A DNA stretch of 38,395 nt, taken from the NCBI RefSeq assembly GCF_029868325.1, contig NZ_JARWNW010000243.1, positions 1 through 38,395 of the forward strand. Reading direction: 5' to 3'. The position numbers were made by a program, and so were the translations under genes. This stretch comes from Nocardia carnea. GTDB lineage: Bacteria > Actinomycetota > Actinomycetes > Mycobacteriales > Mycobacteriaceae. Below the pieces are notes generated by a model that did no database searches, was not told where the DNA came from, and worked only from the letters and a program-made list of their open reading frames with translations. Each line of letters opens with the position of its first letter. The first letter of the stretch is position 1. This document shows, piece after piece, positions 37,324 through 38,395 of this stretch.

Positions 37324-38394
37324 ATGACTCTGGACCCCACCACCACGAACGCGAACACCGACTCCGCTATCGCCGCACCCACCGACCCCGCCGATCTACC
37401 GGTGTCGGTGTGGGGGACCGCCCAAAACGCGCCCGCCGTGCAGCGGCGGGGCCGCTATCACCCCGACAGCATCGCGCACCCGGCGAAGATGTTTCCCGCG
37501 ATCGTGCAACACGCGGTGGCGACCTACACCCGGCCCGGCGATCTCGTCCTGGATCCCATGTGCGGGATCGGCACCACCCTCGTCGAAGCCCTGCACCTCG
37601 GCCGCCGCGCCGTCGGTGTGGAGTACGAAACCCGGTGGGCCGAGCTGGCGCGCACCAACATCGGGCTGGCGCGCGAGGCGGGGATCGATCTCGATGCCGC
37701 CGTCTACCACGGGGATGCCCGCAAACTCACCTCACTGGTACCGCAGGAGCTGCGGGGGCAGGTGGGTCTGGTGATCACTTCCCCGCCCTACGGTGACTCC
37801 CTGCACGGCCACGTCCGCGCCAACGGCAAAGCCCCGGTGGTCAAGTCGAATCACCGTTATGGGGCGGTGCTCGACCGGGGCAACCTCGCCAACGTCGGCA
37901 TCGGCCGGCTGCTGTCCGGATTCACGAAAATCCTCGCCGGCGCCGCCGAGTACCTCGCCCCAGGCGGGCATGTCGTGGTCACCGCGCGGCCGTGGCGCCA
38001 GCACGCCGAACTGGTGAACCTGCCCACCCACTTGTTCACCTGCGGCGAGCTGGCCGGGCTGGTCCCGGTCGAACGGTGCGTCGCGCTGCTGGGCCGTCTA
38101 TCCGACGGTGAACTCGTCGCGCGCAGCAGCTTCTTCCAAAGGGATTTCGTCGTCAAACAACGCGCCGCCGGGCTGCCGATCCACCTCATAGCGCACGAGG
38201 ATGTCGTTGTTCTCCGTAAACCGGACGCCGCTGCCACCTCAACCGAACACCACAGGGCGCGTGCACGATTCTCTTACGGTACTACTCCGGCCCCGGGAAC
38301 GAGCAGTAACGACGGACCGGGGTCGGTACGGAAACATATGTGGCCCTGGGGATTCGCCGGTCGATCGATCTCCTCACCGGCATCTACGCGGTAG
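37324..38394 (+). CDS. DNA methyltransferase (SPPY-type)
   Basis: A 356-residue amino-methyltransferase. HPAKMFP near 52 starts the SAM domain, motif I is DPMCGIGTT (78-86) and the catalytic motif IV is TSPPYG (152-157). Motif I precedes IV, a permuted order compared with common SPPY N4-cytosine enzymes. The SAM pocket is thus intact, so adenine-N6 or cytosine-N4 methylation is likely. ATG at 37324 follows GAAGGAC. The last 60 residues after HRARARFSYG do not look typical, and the stop lies two bases from the window end. No restriction enzyme gene is visible; it may protect the mobile element on transfer. Confidence 0.85.
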   Translation: MTLDPTTTNANTDSAIAAPTDPADLPVSVWGTAQNAPAVQRRGRYHPDSIAHPAKMFPAIVQHAVATYTRPGDLVLDPMCGIGTTLVEALHLGRRAVGVEYETRWAELARTNIGLAREAGIDLDAAVYHGDARKLTSLVPQELRGQVGLVITSPPYGDSLHGHVRANGKAPVVKSNHRYGAVLDRGNLANVGIGRLLSGFTKILAGAAEYLAPGGHVVVTARPWRQHAELVNLPTHLFTCGELAGLVPVERCVALLGRLSDGELVARSSFFQRDFVVKQRAAGLPIHLIAHEDVVVLRKPDAAATSTEHHRARARFSYGTTPAPGTSSNDGPGSVRKHMWPWGFAGRSISSPASTR

Positions 38395-38395
38395 T

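Overview
The window is high-GC DNA with actinobacterial codon use, GTG and TTG starts and AGGAG-type ribosome sites. Its propane/phenol-type diiron monooxygenase cluster, CYP105-like P450 and PucR/MimR-type regulators point to the Mycobacteriales (Nocardia, Rhodococcus, Gordonia or Mycobacterium relatives). I cannot name the genus from sequence alone. No rRNA, tRNA or CRISPR array was seen.

Left part (1-5.5 kb): the end of an unknown gene, a zinc-free medium-chain oxidoreductase followed directly by a UvrA-type C-terminal remnant, an AraC-family regulator divergent from two overlapping YjbR-like genes, and an alpha/beta hydrolase between a broken short-chain dehydrogenase and a broken HpcH/HpaI-type aldolase.

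Middle-left (5.5-15.4 kb): a minus-strand catabolic region with heavy decay. It holds a second, oppositely oriented aldolase half, a glutathione-independent formaldehyde dehydrogenase, an NHL/SMP-30-type beta-propeller protein, a 3Fe-4S ferredoxin, a CYP105-like P450, an IS110-type transposase remnant, a ferredoxin reductase preceded by a coupled 26-codon ORF, and a PucR-type regulator. The P450, ferredoxin, reductase and formaldehyde dehydrogenase together suggest an oxidative demethylation pathway (inference).

Centre (15.4-27.4 kb): an intact MimR-PrmABCD-type soluble diiron monooxygenase locus: a GAF/AAA+/Fis regulator, hydroxylase large subunit, reductase, hydroxylase small subunit, coupling protein, amidohydrolase, DUF59 protein, zinc alcohol dehydrogenase and a dedicated GroEL-like chaperonin. 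Several genes overlap by ATGA. The same 15-bp palindrome (GTCTCA-N3-TGAGAC type) lies upstream of both the regulator and the hydroxylase. Strong stem-loops sit after the large subunit gene, after the coupling protein gene (an extreme G/C-run palindrome) and after groEL. The likely role is oxidation of a short alkane, ketone or phenol to an alcohol, then to a carbonyl compound.

Right part (27.4-38.4 kb): an IS5-type transposase remnant and then a mobile element with a tyrosine integrase, an excisionase-like protein and a minus-strand conjugation block (VirB4-like ATPase with an N-terminal PrgI-like domain, VirB6/TrbL-like membrane protein with a repeated proline-rich tail, VirB2-like pilin, sigma-like protein). 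On the plus strand are a DNA methyltransferase and, just before it, a protein that looks like a catalytically dead relative of it. Between the two arms is a low-GC region with iteron-like inverted repeats. The element runs off the right edge.
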